From positions 372,001 through 436,000 of the forward strand of contig JACKOB010000004.1 in NCBI GenBank assembly GCA_024234575.1: DNA of 64,000 nt, written 5' to 3'. A program made the translations under genes and the position numbers. The notes beneath the pieces were generated by a model. It made no database searches. It worked only from the letters and a program-made list of their open reading frames with translations, and had not been told where the DNA came from. The DNA is from Hahellaceae bacterium (GTDB lineage: Bacteria > Pseudomonadota > Gammaproteobacteria > Pseudomonadales > Oleiphilaceae). Positions 39,439-48,019 of this stretch are shown one piece after another. Within the stretch, counting starts at the first letter, position 1; the number at the start of each line of letters is the position of its first letter.

Positions 39439-40392
39439 ATGACTTATAAATCGCCATTACTGCTTAGAAATGCGCACTTACAGACGATCTATCCTTCGCT
39501 TTTTAGAAAGCTGGATGATTCTTTTTTGACTCGTGAGGTAATAGACACCAACGATGGTGATTTTATTTCTCTTGATCGGGCCTCTGCGATAAACCCTGGC
39601 AATCGAGTGATTATTCTTTCCCATGGTTTAGAGGGGCATAGCCGTCGTCCCTATATTTTGGGGATGGCAGAGGCATTGCGGCGAGAGGGGTGGGATATTA
39701 TTGCGTGGAATTTCCGTTCGTGCGGTGGCGTAATGAACAAAAAGCTGCGTTTCTACCATAGTGGCGCAACGGAAGACCTGGAGGCAGTGATTAACTATGC
39801 GAAGGCGCAAGGCTATGAAAAAATAGGGCTTGTTGGCTTTAGCATGGGGGGGAATTTATCTCTGGTTTATCTTGGTGAGCAAAAAGAGAGTGCGCGGTCA
39901 TCCATTTGTGGTGCCATTGTTTTTTCTGTGCCTTGTGATCTTGCCGCGAGTGCAGAAGCCTTGGCAAGGCCTGGTAATTCAATTTATATGAAACGATTTT
40001 TAAGAGATTTACGTAAGAAAATTTCTGAGAAAAAACAGCTTTTCCCCGAAATGCTGGATGACTCCAATTTGCATAAGATTAAAAACTTTAGGGAGTTTGA
40101 CGACCGTTTTACAGCGCCGATACATGGGTTTATTGATGCAGAAGATTATTGGCAGCGATGCAGCAGCAAACATTTTATTAAGAAAATTCGCGTGCCGACT
40201 GTAATCGTAAACGCTTCCAATGATCCATTCCTGGCGCCAGCCTGCTACCCCCACAAGGAGGTTGATGAGAACCCGCTGGTAAAACTGGAAACGCCGGCCA
40301 GCGGTGGGCACGTAGGTTTTGTGTCATTTAATCGTAAAAACTTCTACTGGTCAGAGCAGCGCGCAGCCATGTTTTTTAAGTCTTACTTATAG
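39439..40392 (+). CDS. YheT family alpha/beta hydrolase
   Basis: A 317-residue alpha/beta-hydrolase fold protein of the YheT/ABHD type. It has SHGLEGHSRRPYI near residue 60 and the nucleophile elbow GFSMGGN near residue 137, with the late SGGHVGFV His segment near residue 296. The family is esterase-like and its physiological substrate is unknown. Its end overlaps the end of the convergent tesA gene by 6 bases. Confidence 0.88.
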   Translation: MTYKSPLLLRNAHLQTIYPSLFRKLDDSFLTREVIDTNDGDFISLDRASAINPGNRVIILSHGLEGHSRRPYILGMAEALRREGWDIIAWNFRSCGGVMNKKLRFYHSGATEDLEAVINYAKAQGYEKIGLVGFSMGGNLSLVYLGEQKESARSSICGAIVFSVPCDLAASAEALARPGNSIYMKRFLRDLRKKISEKKQLFPEMLDDSNLHKIKNFREFDDRFTAPIHGFIDAEDYWQRCSSKHFIKKIRVPTVIVNASNDPFLAPACYPHKEVDENPLVKLETPASGGHVGFVSFNRKNFYWSEQRAAMFFKSYL

Positions 40393-40995
40393 CATTGGTT
40401 CAAGCAAAGGCCAGACGTTTTCCAGTATTATTGGTTGGCCTTTGGCGTTAGGGTGCAGCCCATCTGCTTGCATGTAATCGTTATTGGTGGCAATTCCGTC
40501 CAGAAAAAAAGGCACGAGAGAGATATTGTTTTCGCTGGCCGCCTCGCCAAATAGCGCATGAAATTTACTTGTATACAGCACACCGTAATTTGGTGGAATA
40601 TGTATCCCTAATAATAAGACCCTGGCGCCAGTCTTCAGGCTCATTTTAACCAATTCGTTTAGATTGTTTTTAATGACAGGCAGCGGAAATCCACGTAGGC
40701 CATCGTTAGCCCCTAGCTCCAGAATAATAATGTCGGGCTGGGTGCGCTGCAGGATTGATGGAAACCTCCGCAACCCACCATCAGTGGTCTCACCACTAAT
40801 ACTTTCGTTGATCACATCGTACTGGTAATCAGCATTGGCTATTTTTTGCTGCAACAGTGCCACCCAACCCTCTTCGGTCTGAATGCCGTAGCCTGCACTC
40901 AGACTGTCTCCCATGACCAAAATCGATTTGGCATTTGCCAGTGTACAGAGTACCGTCAGAAAAAACGCAATAGAAAAACGTATACAAAATTTCAT
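40387..40995 (-). CDS. tesA: Periplasmic thioesterase/lysophospholipase L1, TesA
   Basis: A 202-residue SGNH hydrolase with a signal peptide (about 1-22, NAKS). The GDSLSAGYG block carries the catalytic Ser, LELGANDGLRG the Asn block, and DGLHPN the Asp-His pair near residue 180. It hydrolyses acyl-CoA, lysophospholipid and ester substrates in the periplasm. It is divergent from ybbA-ybbP, the order known in gammaproteobacteria. Confidence 0.94.
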   Translation of the reverse strand: MKFCIRFSIAFFLTVLCTLANAKSILVMGDSLSAGYGIQTEEGWVALLQQKIANADYQYDVINESISGETTDGGLRRFPSILQRTQPDIIILELGANDGLRGFPLPVIKNNLNELVKMSLKTGARVLLLGIHIPPNYGVLYTSKFHALFGEAASENNISLVPFFLDGIATNNDYMQADGLHPNAKGQPIILENVWPLLEPML

Positions 40996-41313
40996 ATGTT
41001 GGATGTGATTCTCATAAAGTGAAACGGGTAATCAGCAGTGGCGAAAAGAGATCTTTCGAGTATGTTTAGTCGAGTGAGCAGCTTTGTAGCCAGGGTGCAA
41101 AAAAGATACTACCAACAGATAGCACTGAAGTGTAGGTGAAATATCTGTAATACTTACCCGGTAAGCCGCTTAAAAAGATCTGAAAGCGCCAGGCATGCGT
41201 ATTGTAATTGTATGATGTCGTCCGCATAGTTAATCGAGGACGTCACGTATTGTCGATAACAACCGTATTTTAACATCAAATACCTTACCCTTTATTTAAA
41301 TGGAGATAATGGT
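40996..41313. other. Divergent tesA / ybbA intergenic region
   Basis: 318 bases. A palindrome CTTACCCGGTAAG at 41154-41166 and an imperfect inverted repeat GTCGTCC ... GGACGTC around 41217-41245 could be regulatory sites. No gene or strong promoter was recognised. Confidence 0.4.
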
Positions 41314-42090
41314 TTGGATAATGTCAGCAACGAACATGGGCAAAAAGCTATCATTTCGGCAGAGCGATTAAGCATGACAATTGCCTATGGTGCAGAGAAC
41401 CTCACCATTCTTAATGATATTAACCTGAGCATCTTTCCGGGAGAGTCCGTCGCCATAGTCGGTAGTTCGGGATCGGGAAAAACAACTTTATTGGGGCTGC
41501 TTGCCGGAATGGATGTACCTTCCCAGGGCAAGGTGTGGTTGGCCGACGAAGAATTAACCGCCTTGGATGAAGATGGCAGGGCCAGGGTGCGAGCGCGAAA
41601 GGTTGGGTTTGTCTTTCAGTCATTTCAATTGCTGCCTTCTCTGTCTGCCTTAGAGAATGTGATGTTACCGTTAGAATTAAAGCAATCTGCGAATGCGCGT
41701 GAAAAGGCGTTGGAACTATTAGATAAGACCGGTTTGTCGCATCGCATCAACCATCGGCCGATGCAACTCTCTGGCGGCGAGCAGCAGCGAGTTGCGATTG
41801 CCAGGGCGTTCGCCTGCGAACCTCGGGTATTATTTGCAGATGAGCCCACTGGCAACCTTGATACGCACACGGGGGAGATGATAATCGACCTGTTGTTTGC
41901 GTTGAACAAAGAACAAAAAGCGACGCTTGTCTTAGTGACCCACGATATAGAACTAGCCGCGAGATGTGATCGTTATATTGAGTTAAGTGCCGGTGAAATC
42001 GTTCCGGAAGCTCAGCGGCACCACGCGCAACAAGTTGCCAGCCGTAAAACTATTTTACAGGCTGAGCCATTGCCTGCCACAGGAGACTAA
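41314..42090 (+). CDS. ybbA: ABC transporter ATP-binding protein (YbbA/LolD family)
   Basis: A 258-residue ATPase. Walker A GSSGSGKTTLLG near residue 51, Q-loop FVFQSFQLLP, signature LSGGEQQRVAIARA near 153, Walker B VLFADEPTGNLD, and H-loop VTHD. TTG start with GGAG 8 bases upstream. It overlaps ybbP by one base (TAATG), so the pair is translationally coupled. The family works with YbbP and TesA, with proposed roles in lipid or esterification export; the substrate is not established. Confidence 0.9.
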   Translation: MDNVSNEHGQKAIISAERLSMTIAYGAENLTILNDINLSIFPGESVAIVGSSGSGKTTLLGLLAGMDVPSQGKVWLADEELTALDEDGRARVRARKVGFVFQSFQLLPSLSALENVMLPLELKQSANAREKALELLDKTGLSHRINHRPMQLSGGEQQRVAIARAFACEPRVLFADEPTGNLDTHTGEMIIDLLFALNKEQKATLVLVTHDIELAARCDRYIELSAGEIVPEAQRHHAQQVASRKTILQAEPLPATGD

Positions 42091-44672
42091 TGGTGCTTGC
42101 TTCGAAAATTGCACTGCGGACCTTTGTTCAGTCCGTGCGTAAGAAAGAACTTAAAGTGATGTTGCTGGCGTTGATTTTAGCGGTGGCAACGATGACGGGT
42201 ATCGGACTGTTTATCAATGTGCTTAACACGTCGCTATTGGCAGGGTCTGCTGACTTGCTTGGTGGAGATCGACAGCTAACCAGTTCGCGGCCTGTTGATG
42301 AAAACTGGATAATTCAGGCTGAAAGTCGGGGGTTACAAACAGCCTATGGATTGTCGTTTCCTACTATGTTGATTAGTGGTGAGAAGATGGCGTTGGTTTC
42401 AGCACGGGCAGTGAACGAAAGCTTTCCCTTGAAAGGCGTCATTGATGTGCGTGCGTCGTTGTTTTCTGCCGAGGTCGAGAAAGACGGTAGTGGCAACGCT
42501 TCAGAGCTTGCCAGTGATATAAACCAACCTGTCAGCAAAACCAAAGGGCCTTCTGCGGGTAAGATCTGGCTGTCTGAACGATTATTTGGCCTGCTCGATA
42601 TCGTACCAGGCGCAGTAGTGACTTTGGGCAATACCAGCTTAATTGCCGAAAAGGTGTTAGTCAGCGAGCCCGATGTCAGGTTTGGTATGTCTGCGTTGTC
42701 TCCCCGAGTGCTGATGAATATCGCAGATATTGAAAGCACTGGTGTCGTTCAGGCTGGCAGTCGTGTTGCATACACCTGGTATTTTGCTGGTGAAGATGCC
42801 CAGCTTGATGCCTACTTTCAATACATCGAACCCGATATGCAAAGCTGGCATCGATGGCAGAGTGTCAAAGAAGGGCGGCCCTCAGTTGCCACGGCGCTTG
42901 ATAAAGCCGAGTCATATCTTTATTTAGCGGGCGGGCTGACAATGCTGCTGGCAATAACAGCAATCATGTTGTCTGCGCGTCAGTTTGGGCAATCGCAAAT
43001 TCGTCATGTTGGCTTGTTACGGGCGCTTGGCTTGTCCAGTAAGAGTCTGATTGGTATTTATACTCAGTTATTAGCGGTAATTGGTATCGTTGGCGCATTG
43101 CTTGGAGGGGGGATTGGTGTCGCTTTGTTTTTTGCGGGACATTACCTTCTGGCGGAAGTCTTCGCCTTTGCATCGGTTGCGCAGATTCCATTCGCAGAGG
43201 TCTGGACTGCCTTAGCCAAAGGCGTTGTTGTTGCATTGGTGTGTGTCTACGCGGCGTCCGTTCCATTGTGGTTGAGCATGCGAGCGGTGTCTCCGATGGT
43301 GATTTTGCGAGCGCAAACTGGCGAGCCTTCCACGGTATCTTTGTGGGCAATGTTGCCAGGTATGTTAGTGGTAATTGCGATTGTTGCCTGGTTTAACCAA
43401 AGTATTCCTCTCACCATTGGATTATTTGGCACTTTACTCATTTTATTTATGGTGATTGCCGGAATGGTATTTATTGGATTGAAATGGCTGCGACGCTGGC
43501 TAAAGGTGGCAAATGTGACAAGCGAAGCGGCCACAGCAATGAGAATGGCTGCCAGTAATCTTGAAAAATATCGCTGGCAATCGGCATTTCAGATTTTTTC
43601 TTTTAGCGTCACCTTAACGGTGCTTATTTCGATGGTGCTGGTGAGAACGGGATTGGTTGAAGAGTGGCGGGCACAATTACCAGAAAATGCACCTAACCAT
43701 TTTCTTATCAACATTTCTCAGCGTGATATAGAAGATCTCTCTGGGTTTTTCATTGCCAATGATATCAACTTCGAAGCGATTTACCCCATGGTTCGGGGGC
43801 GCCTGACGCATATTAATGGGCGCGAAGTGAAAGAGGCGGTAACCAAAGAAGAGGACGTAGGGGCGCTAAATCGAGAACTAAATCTTTCTTGGACAAACCA
43901 GTTGCCGGAGGGTAATCAGGTCGAGCTTGGTAAGTGGTGGGGCAACGCCGAAGACGACTGTGCCGATTGTGTTTCTGTTGAATCGCGCCTGGCGGAGCGT
44001 TTGAATCTAAAGCTGGGGGATGTGCTTACCTTTACCATCGGCAGTGAGCCTGTGACGGCAAAAGTAAGCAGTTTAAGAAGCGTGCAGTGGGACTCGATGC
44101 GGCCAAATTTTTATATGTTGTTTCCACCGGGGCTGTTAAACGGATTTCCCGAAACCTATATCTCTAGTTTCTATTTGCCTGTCGAATCCAAATTGTTACT
44201 TAACGAACTGGGTAAACGGTTTCCGACAATTTCTATTCTTGAAATTGATGAAATAATTGCCCGCATTGAAATTATTATGCAAAGGGTGACAACAGCCATA
44301 GAAATGCTGCTTGTGCTGGTGATTCTAGCCAGCCTGTTAGTGATGGTCGCACTGGTAAACACCACGATGTCGGCCAGGGGGCAGCAAGTGGCAATCGTTC
44401 GCGCTTTAGGTGGAAGCCGGTCGATGGTACTAAAAACACAGTGGAGTGAATTTATTCTGCTGGGTGGCTCGGCTGCAGTTACCGCCTATCTTGGTGCAGA
44501 GGCTATCGTAAATGGAGCGATGTATGTGTTGTTTTCCTCGCCTTTATCACTGCACCTGTTTGCCGGGCTTTCGCTCGCCTCTGTGGGCGCCATTGTGATT
44601 ACATTTGTGGGGGTAGGCCAGGTAAGGGCCGTCTTAAAGGTTCCTCCGGGAAGAGTGCTGAGAGAGGTATAA
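42090..44672 (+). CDS. ybbP: FtsX-like permease YbbP
   Basis: An 860-residue permease partner of YbbA. Membrane segments cluster at about 20-45, 275-300, 325-345, 380-400, 425-450, 460-480, then after a large periplasmic domain at about 725-860 with the FtsX four-helix pattern (LVMVALVNTTMSARGQQVAIVRALGGS, a typical MacB/FtsX coupling helix). The ATG overlaps the ybbA stop. Length is typical of YbbP. Confidence 0.9.
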   Translation: MVLASKIALRTFVQSVRKKELKVMLLALILAVATMTGIGLFINVLNTSLLAGSADLLGGDRQLTSSRPVDENWIIQAESRGLQTAYGLSFPTMLISGEKMALVSARAVNESFPLKGVIDVRASLFSAEVEKDGSGNASELASDINQPVSKTKGPSAGKIWLSERLFGLLDIVPGAVVTLGNTSLIAEKVLVSEPDVRFGMSALSPRVLMNIADIESTGVVQAGSRVAYTWYFAGEDAQLDAYFQYIEPDMQSWHRWQSVKEGRPSVATALDKAESYLYLAGGLTMLLAITAIMLSARQFGQSQIRHVGLLRALGLSSKSLIGIYTQLLAVIGIVGALLGGGIGVALFFAGHYLLAEVFAFASVAQIPFAEVWTALAKGVVVALVCVYAASVPLWLSMRAVSPMVILRAQTGEPSTVSLWAMLPGMLVVIAIVAWFNQSIPLTIGLFGTLLILFMVIAGMVFIGLKWLRRWLKVANVTSEAATAMRMAASNLEKYRWQSAFQIFSFSVTLTVLISMVLVRTGLVEEWRAQLPENAPNHFLINISQRDIEDLSGFFIANDINFEAIYPMVRGRLTHINGREVKEAVTKEEDVGALNRELNLSWTNQLPEGNQVELGKWWGNAEDDCADCVSVESRLAERLNLKLGDVLTFTIGSEPVTAKVSSLRSVQWDSMRPNFYMLFPPGLLNGFPETYISSFYLPVESKLLLNELGKRFPTISILEIDEIIARIEIIMQRVTTAIEMLLVLVILASLLVMVALVNTTMSARGQQVAIVRALGGSRSMVLKTQWSEFILLGGSAAVTAYLGAEAIVNGAMYVLFSSPLSLHLFAGLSLASVGAIVITFVGVGQVRAVLKVPPGRVLREV

Positions 44673-44710
44673 CGAACGTTCAAGGCTGTTGCAAAAAACG
44701 CGAAAGATGC

Positions 44711-44741
44711 AGGATGGACGCCGGATTCAGGCGTCCATCCT
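44711..44741. terminator. Bidirectional terminator hairpin downstream of ybbP
   Basis: AGGATGGACGCC and GGCGTCCATCCT make a 12-base perfect stem around a 7-base loop. It lies between two convergent genes. Neither side has a long T run, so termination is inferred from stem strength. Confidence 0.7.
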
Positions 44742-44764
44742 ATAAAACCAGATTATTTGGATGC

Positions 44765-45184
44765 TTAGATTGTGATTGAACTCATCCATGTATCATGCAG
44801 GTTGCACACGCTTAGCGCATAGAAGGTTCCCTTCTTGTCACCCAGATTAAAGGATGATATCGGTGCATTGTCTTTTTCAGGGTTGAAAAAATGTTCGGCA
44901 ACAAATTGATAATTTGCGTCTAAAATCATGTGTTTAATGATGTAATGTTCGTAACCTTTCATTTCGTGGCCGGTGACAACTTGCAGCGTTGTGCTGCCAC
45001 CATCAGATTTGGCCTCTATAACCGGTGCATGACCTGCGGCTTTTTTCGCCCATCGGCCTGGGTTTTGAGCGGTATAATATACGCCGCCAGCCATCGTTGG
45101 TGCGGTGGATGCCGTTGCATTCTTGCTAACCAATACTGCCGCGACAGATGCCGCGCCGCCAATGAGAAGAGATCTTCGGTTCAT
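44765..45184 (-). CDS. Tat-exported superoxide reductase-like (SORL) protein
   Basis: A 139-residue protein with a probable twin-arginine signal (NRRSLLIGGAAS, about 1-27). The remaining domain matches the superoxide reductase/desulfoferrodoxin C-terminal domain. HAPVIE near 52, THEM-like GHEM near 73, EHYI near 80, and CNLH at 127-130 supply the five residues that bind the mononuclear iron in SOR (His52, His73, His80, Cys127, His130). The usual Glu and Lys next to the first His (E-K-H in Pyrococcus SOR) are replaced (A-G-H), and the second to third His spacing is one residue longer. It may therefore bind iron without efficient superoxide reduction. Exported location is unusual for this family. 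It lies convergent with ybbP. Confidence 0.7.
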   Translation of the reverse strand: MNRRSLLIGGAASVAAVLVSKNATASTAPTMAGGVYYTAQNPGRWAKKAAGHAPVIEAKSDGGSTTLQVVTGHEMKGYEHYIIKHMILDANYQFVAEHFFNPEKDNAPISSFNLGDKKGTFYALSVCNLHDTWMSSITI

Positions 45185-45393
45185 GGTTTTTCTCCATTGT
45201 TGTAGTGTTTACTGTCCTTCGGTGCGTTAGCTTAGCTCGCTATCGTCAGAGGGATCATCAATAAAAACTGAATGCTTAGCAAGTATAATGTCGATTAAAC
45301 CGCGAGTGTGGCACGCTCCGGTTGATGAGCAATGTGAATGAATAACACTTATCCATAGCGTTATCCGCAATGAAGCATGGCAAAGGTAAAAAA

Positions 45394-46896
45394 ATGATTA
45401 CTGATAAAGCATCCAGGGTTATTGCGAAATATCTTGCGGATTACGCCGAACCGGAAGCCAGTGCTACCACATTTATCCTGAAAGAATCTTCGTTTGATAT
45501 TGCTTTAATATTGCCTTGTTATGATGAAGCCGTAGCTAAGGTAAAGAGCATCCTTGCTCATAACGCGTCATATCGCGTGTTGTTCATTGTTGTCGTAAAC
45601 GCACCGGACAACGCGACACCATCAGCGATAAAAACGACTCAGGAATTATATAGGGCGTTGGCGTCATACCCGCCTTTGCCTGGTGCTACTTTGCAGTTAG
45701 CAGATGCGCAACAAGTTAAAACGGATAAGTCGCAGGTCGGTAAGGTTTCTTTGCATACAGTACCCAATAGTTGCCATGGCTTGATGTTGGTTGATAGGGT
45801 GAATGTCGCCCGTATACCTGCAAAGCAGGGTGTCGGGCTAGCAAGAAAAATAGGGGCTGATTTGGCCCTTAAGCTATTTGATCAAGGATTTTTAATTAAT
45901 GGCTGGCTGGGTAGCACAGATGCCGATGCAAAATTACCGGCTGATTACTTCGATACGCTAAAATCATTGGATCAAAAGGTTCCGCCATTTGCTGGTGCAG
46001 TGTTTGGGTTCAATCACGTTTGCATCGACAATCGACTGCACGACGCGGCTAATCTGTATGATCTTTCGCTTCGGTATTACGTTGATGCGCTGGCATGGTG
46101 TGGCTCACCCTATGCGTTCGCCACCATTGGCAGTTGTCTGGCATTCCACCTTGTCGCCTACGCCCAGGTCCGCGGGTTTCCGAAGCGGGCAGGTGGTGAG
46201 GATTTTTACCTGTTGAATAAGCTGTGCAAGTTAAAACTAACGACCAGCATGGAGCCTTCCAGAACCGCTACGGCTTTTCCAGCTAGCAAGATTACATCTG
46301 GTATTTTACCATTGGATAAGTGTGTGATAGCGCTTGAAGCCCGAGAGAGTCACCGTGTGCCCTTTGGTACCGGGCCTGCGATTACGAAAATTCTTATGCA
46401 GACTCACCCGGTTGATGATTACCTCTTTTACCATCCGAGAATATTTGTGCTGTTGCGAGTATGGCTATTAACAATGCATCGTGCCTGGCCTGGTGTTGCA
46501 AAGGGCAGCGCGGTCGATGCCAACTGGTGGCGCTGTTTGGATGATGTTGTAACGATTATTGCAGAGGACTCGCCTGGGGGAGACTTCACAAAGTTAACCG
46601 CGAAAGAGCAGCAAGTGTTGAGAGGCTGGGGTGAAGAAAGTGGCTGGTATGAAGCCCTTCGGCATTGCCTGCGTCAGTCTGGCGGAAGTGAGGCGTTTAT
46701 CTCGCAACTGCATACGTGGTTCGATGGTTTTCGAACGCTTAAGTTCGTTCATTATATCCGCCAGCATTTATACCCGTCATTACCGGCTAAAGAATTGCTG
46801 CATTTGACTGAAATGTTACCCGATGACTTTAGAAACACTGTTTTGGCAGAATTCAGGAAAAGATTGTATGCTTCAACCAAGCATGATGAAAACTAA
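45394..46896 (+). CDS. Glycosyltransferase family 2-like protein of unknown substrate
   Basis: A 500-residue protein with a GT-A fold pattern. ALILPCYDEA near residue 40 opens the nucleotide-sugar fold; WLGSTDADAKLP near residue 175 is a DxD-like metal site; AGGEDFYLLNKL near residue 275 is a likely catalytic-base (ED) motif. A long C-terminal part has no motif I recognise. ATG 45394 is chosen because AAGG lies 7 bases upstream; ATG 45370 would add 8 residues. The genes on either side are an exported SOR-like protein and an alpha/beta hydrolase, so no pathway is implied. Membrane association may occur, but no clear transmembrane segment was seen. Confidence 0.62.
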   Translation: MITDKASRVIAKYLADYAEPEASATTFILKESSFDIALILPCYDEAVAKVKSILAHNASYRVLFIVVVNAPDNATPSAIKTTQELYRALASYPPLPGATLQLADAQQVKTDKSQVGKVSLHTVPNSCHGLMLVDRVNVARIPAKQGVGLARKIGADLALKLFDQGFLINGWLGSTDADAKLPADYFDTLKSLDQKVPPFAGAVFGFNHVCIDNRLHDAANLYDLSLRYYVDALAWCGSPYAFATIGSCLAFHLVAYAQVRGFPKRAGGEDFYLLNKLCKLKLTTSMEPSRTATAFPASKITSGILPLDKCVIALEARESHRVPFGTGPAITKILMQTHPVDDYLFYHPRIFVLLRVWLLTMHRAWPGVAKGSAVDANWWRCLDDVVTIIAEDSPGGDFTKLTAKEQQVLRGWGEESGWYEALRHCLRQSGGSEAFISQLHTWFDGFRTLKFVHYIRQHLYPSLPAKELLHLTEMLPDDFRNTVLAEFRKRLYASTKHDEN

Positions 46897-46977
46897 TTCG
46901 TCCTGGTTTCTCTCCTCGCGGTGACGAGCCTTGTGGACTCTGTTAAAGGCAGCCGGTTGCTGTCTGGAAATTGACAT

Positions 46978-47934
46978 ATGTTTGATATTGAAGAGCTAAT
47001 TCCTTGGGAAAAGAAAGTGGGCAACACGGTTTTACGTGGTCATCATTCTGTACCCAGTGGCAAACCAGTGATTCACTTTCTTCATGGCAACGGCTTCTCA
47101 GGTTTGTCTTATTGGCCATTTCTGAAGCTGTTTGCAGAACATTTTGATTTGTTTATTAGTTGTGTTCAAGGGCAAGGTGATAGCGAGACAACAGAGCCAT
47201 TCTGGGGCTGGAATCGCCATGCGTTGCACACAGCAGAAGTGTGGAACAGCTTTCAGCACCTTTGGCAAGACGTAACCAAAATTGCCATGGGGCACAGTTT
47301 TGGTGGTGTTGTTTCATCATTGATGCTGGCTGATGAAAATTTATGTAAAAAAGAGAATATTGATTTTCAGAAGCTGATTTTATTAGACCCGGTATTTTTT
47401 ACGCCACCTATGCTAGGCGTCATGTCGCTCTCAGAGTTTTTTGGTTTGGGAAGCATTTCGTCCCTGTCGAAAATAACGTTAAAGCGAACACGTACCTGGA
47501 CAGACAGAGAAACCGCGTTCGCCAGTCTTTGCGGTAAAGGCTTGTTTAAAACCTGGCATCCTGATGCAATGGAAGCTTATGTCGAGTTTGCGTTAAAAGA
47601 TACCCCGGAAGGTGTAGGGCTAAAATGCGCACCAGAAATGGAAGCGGCAATATTTGCGTCTTTTCCACGCAAGCTTTGGTCGAGTCTTAAACGCTTACCG
47701 TTGCCGGCGGTGATGCTCTACGGTGCAGATACCTATCCCTTTGTGCGTACGGCAGCTAAAAAAATCGTCAACCACAATAAACGCGTACGCACAGAGCAAG
47801 TGGCAGGTGGGCATTGTTTTATGCAAGAGTACCCTAAAGATAGTTACAACAAAGTAAAGCCCTATCTTAATGCGTTTATATTGCCAGAAGAAGGTGTGAC
47901 GTTGCCTACGCAAGAGCTGCTTTTGTCAGAGTAG
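46978..47934 (+). CDS. Alpha/beta hydrolase
   Basis: A 318-residue alpha/beta-hydrolase fold protein. FLHGNGFSGLSYWPF near residue 32 forms the oxyanion region, and MGHSFGGVVSSL near residue 105 carries the nucleophile Ser. A Cys/His segment GGHCFMQEYPKD near residue 275 supplies the likely catalytic His. It may be an esterase or lipid hydrolase. It follows the glycosyltransferase-like gene by 81 bases. Confidence 0.82.
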   Translation: MFDIEELIPWEKKVGNTVLRGHHSVPSGKPVIHFLHGNGFSGLSYWPFLKLFAEHFDLFISCVQGQGDSETTEPFWGWNRHALHTAEVWNSFQHLWQDVTKIAMGHSFGGVVSSLMLADENLCKKENIDFQKLILLDPVFFTPPMLGVMSLSEFFGLGSISSLSKITLKRTRTWTDRETAFASLCGKGLFKTWHPDAMEAYVEFALKDTPEGVGLKCAPEMEAAIFASFPRKLWSSLKRLPLPAVMLYGADTYPFVRTAAKKIVNHNKRVRTEQVAGGHCFMQEYPKDSYNKVKPYLNAFILPEEGVTLPTQELLLSE

Positions 47935-47950
47935 CCATTATTGGTTAGAA

Positions 47951-47978
47951 AATGGGAAGTAAGATTAATCTTCCCATT
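47951..47978. terminator. Hairpin between convergent hydrolase and M48 genes
   Basis: AATGGGAAG at 47951-47959 pairs with CTTCCCATT at 47970-47978 around a 10-base loop. It lies 16 bases after the hydrolase stop; no long T run is present. Confidence 0.6.
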
Positions 47979-48019
47979 CGTTGGTTTGCATCTGTGTTGA
48001 TAACCGCGCTCTCTAAAAA

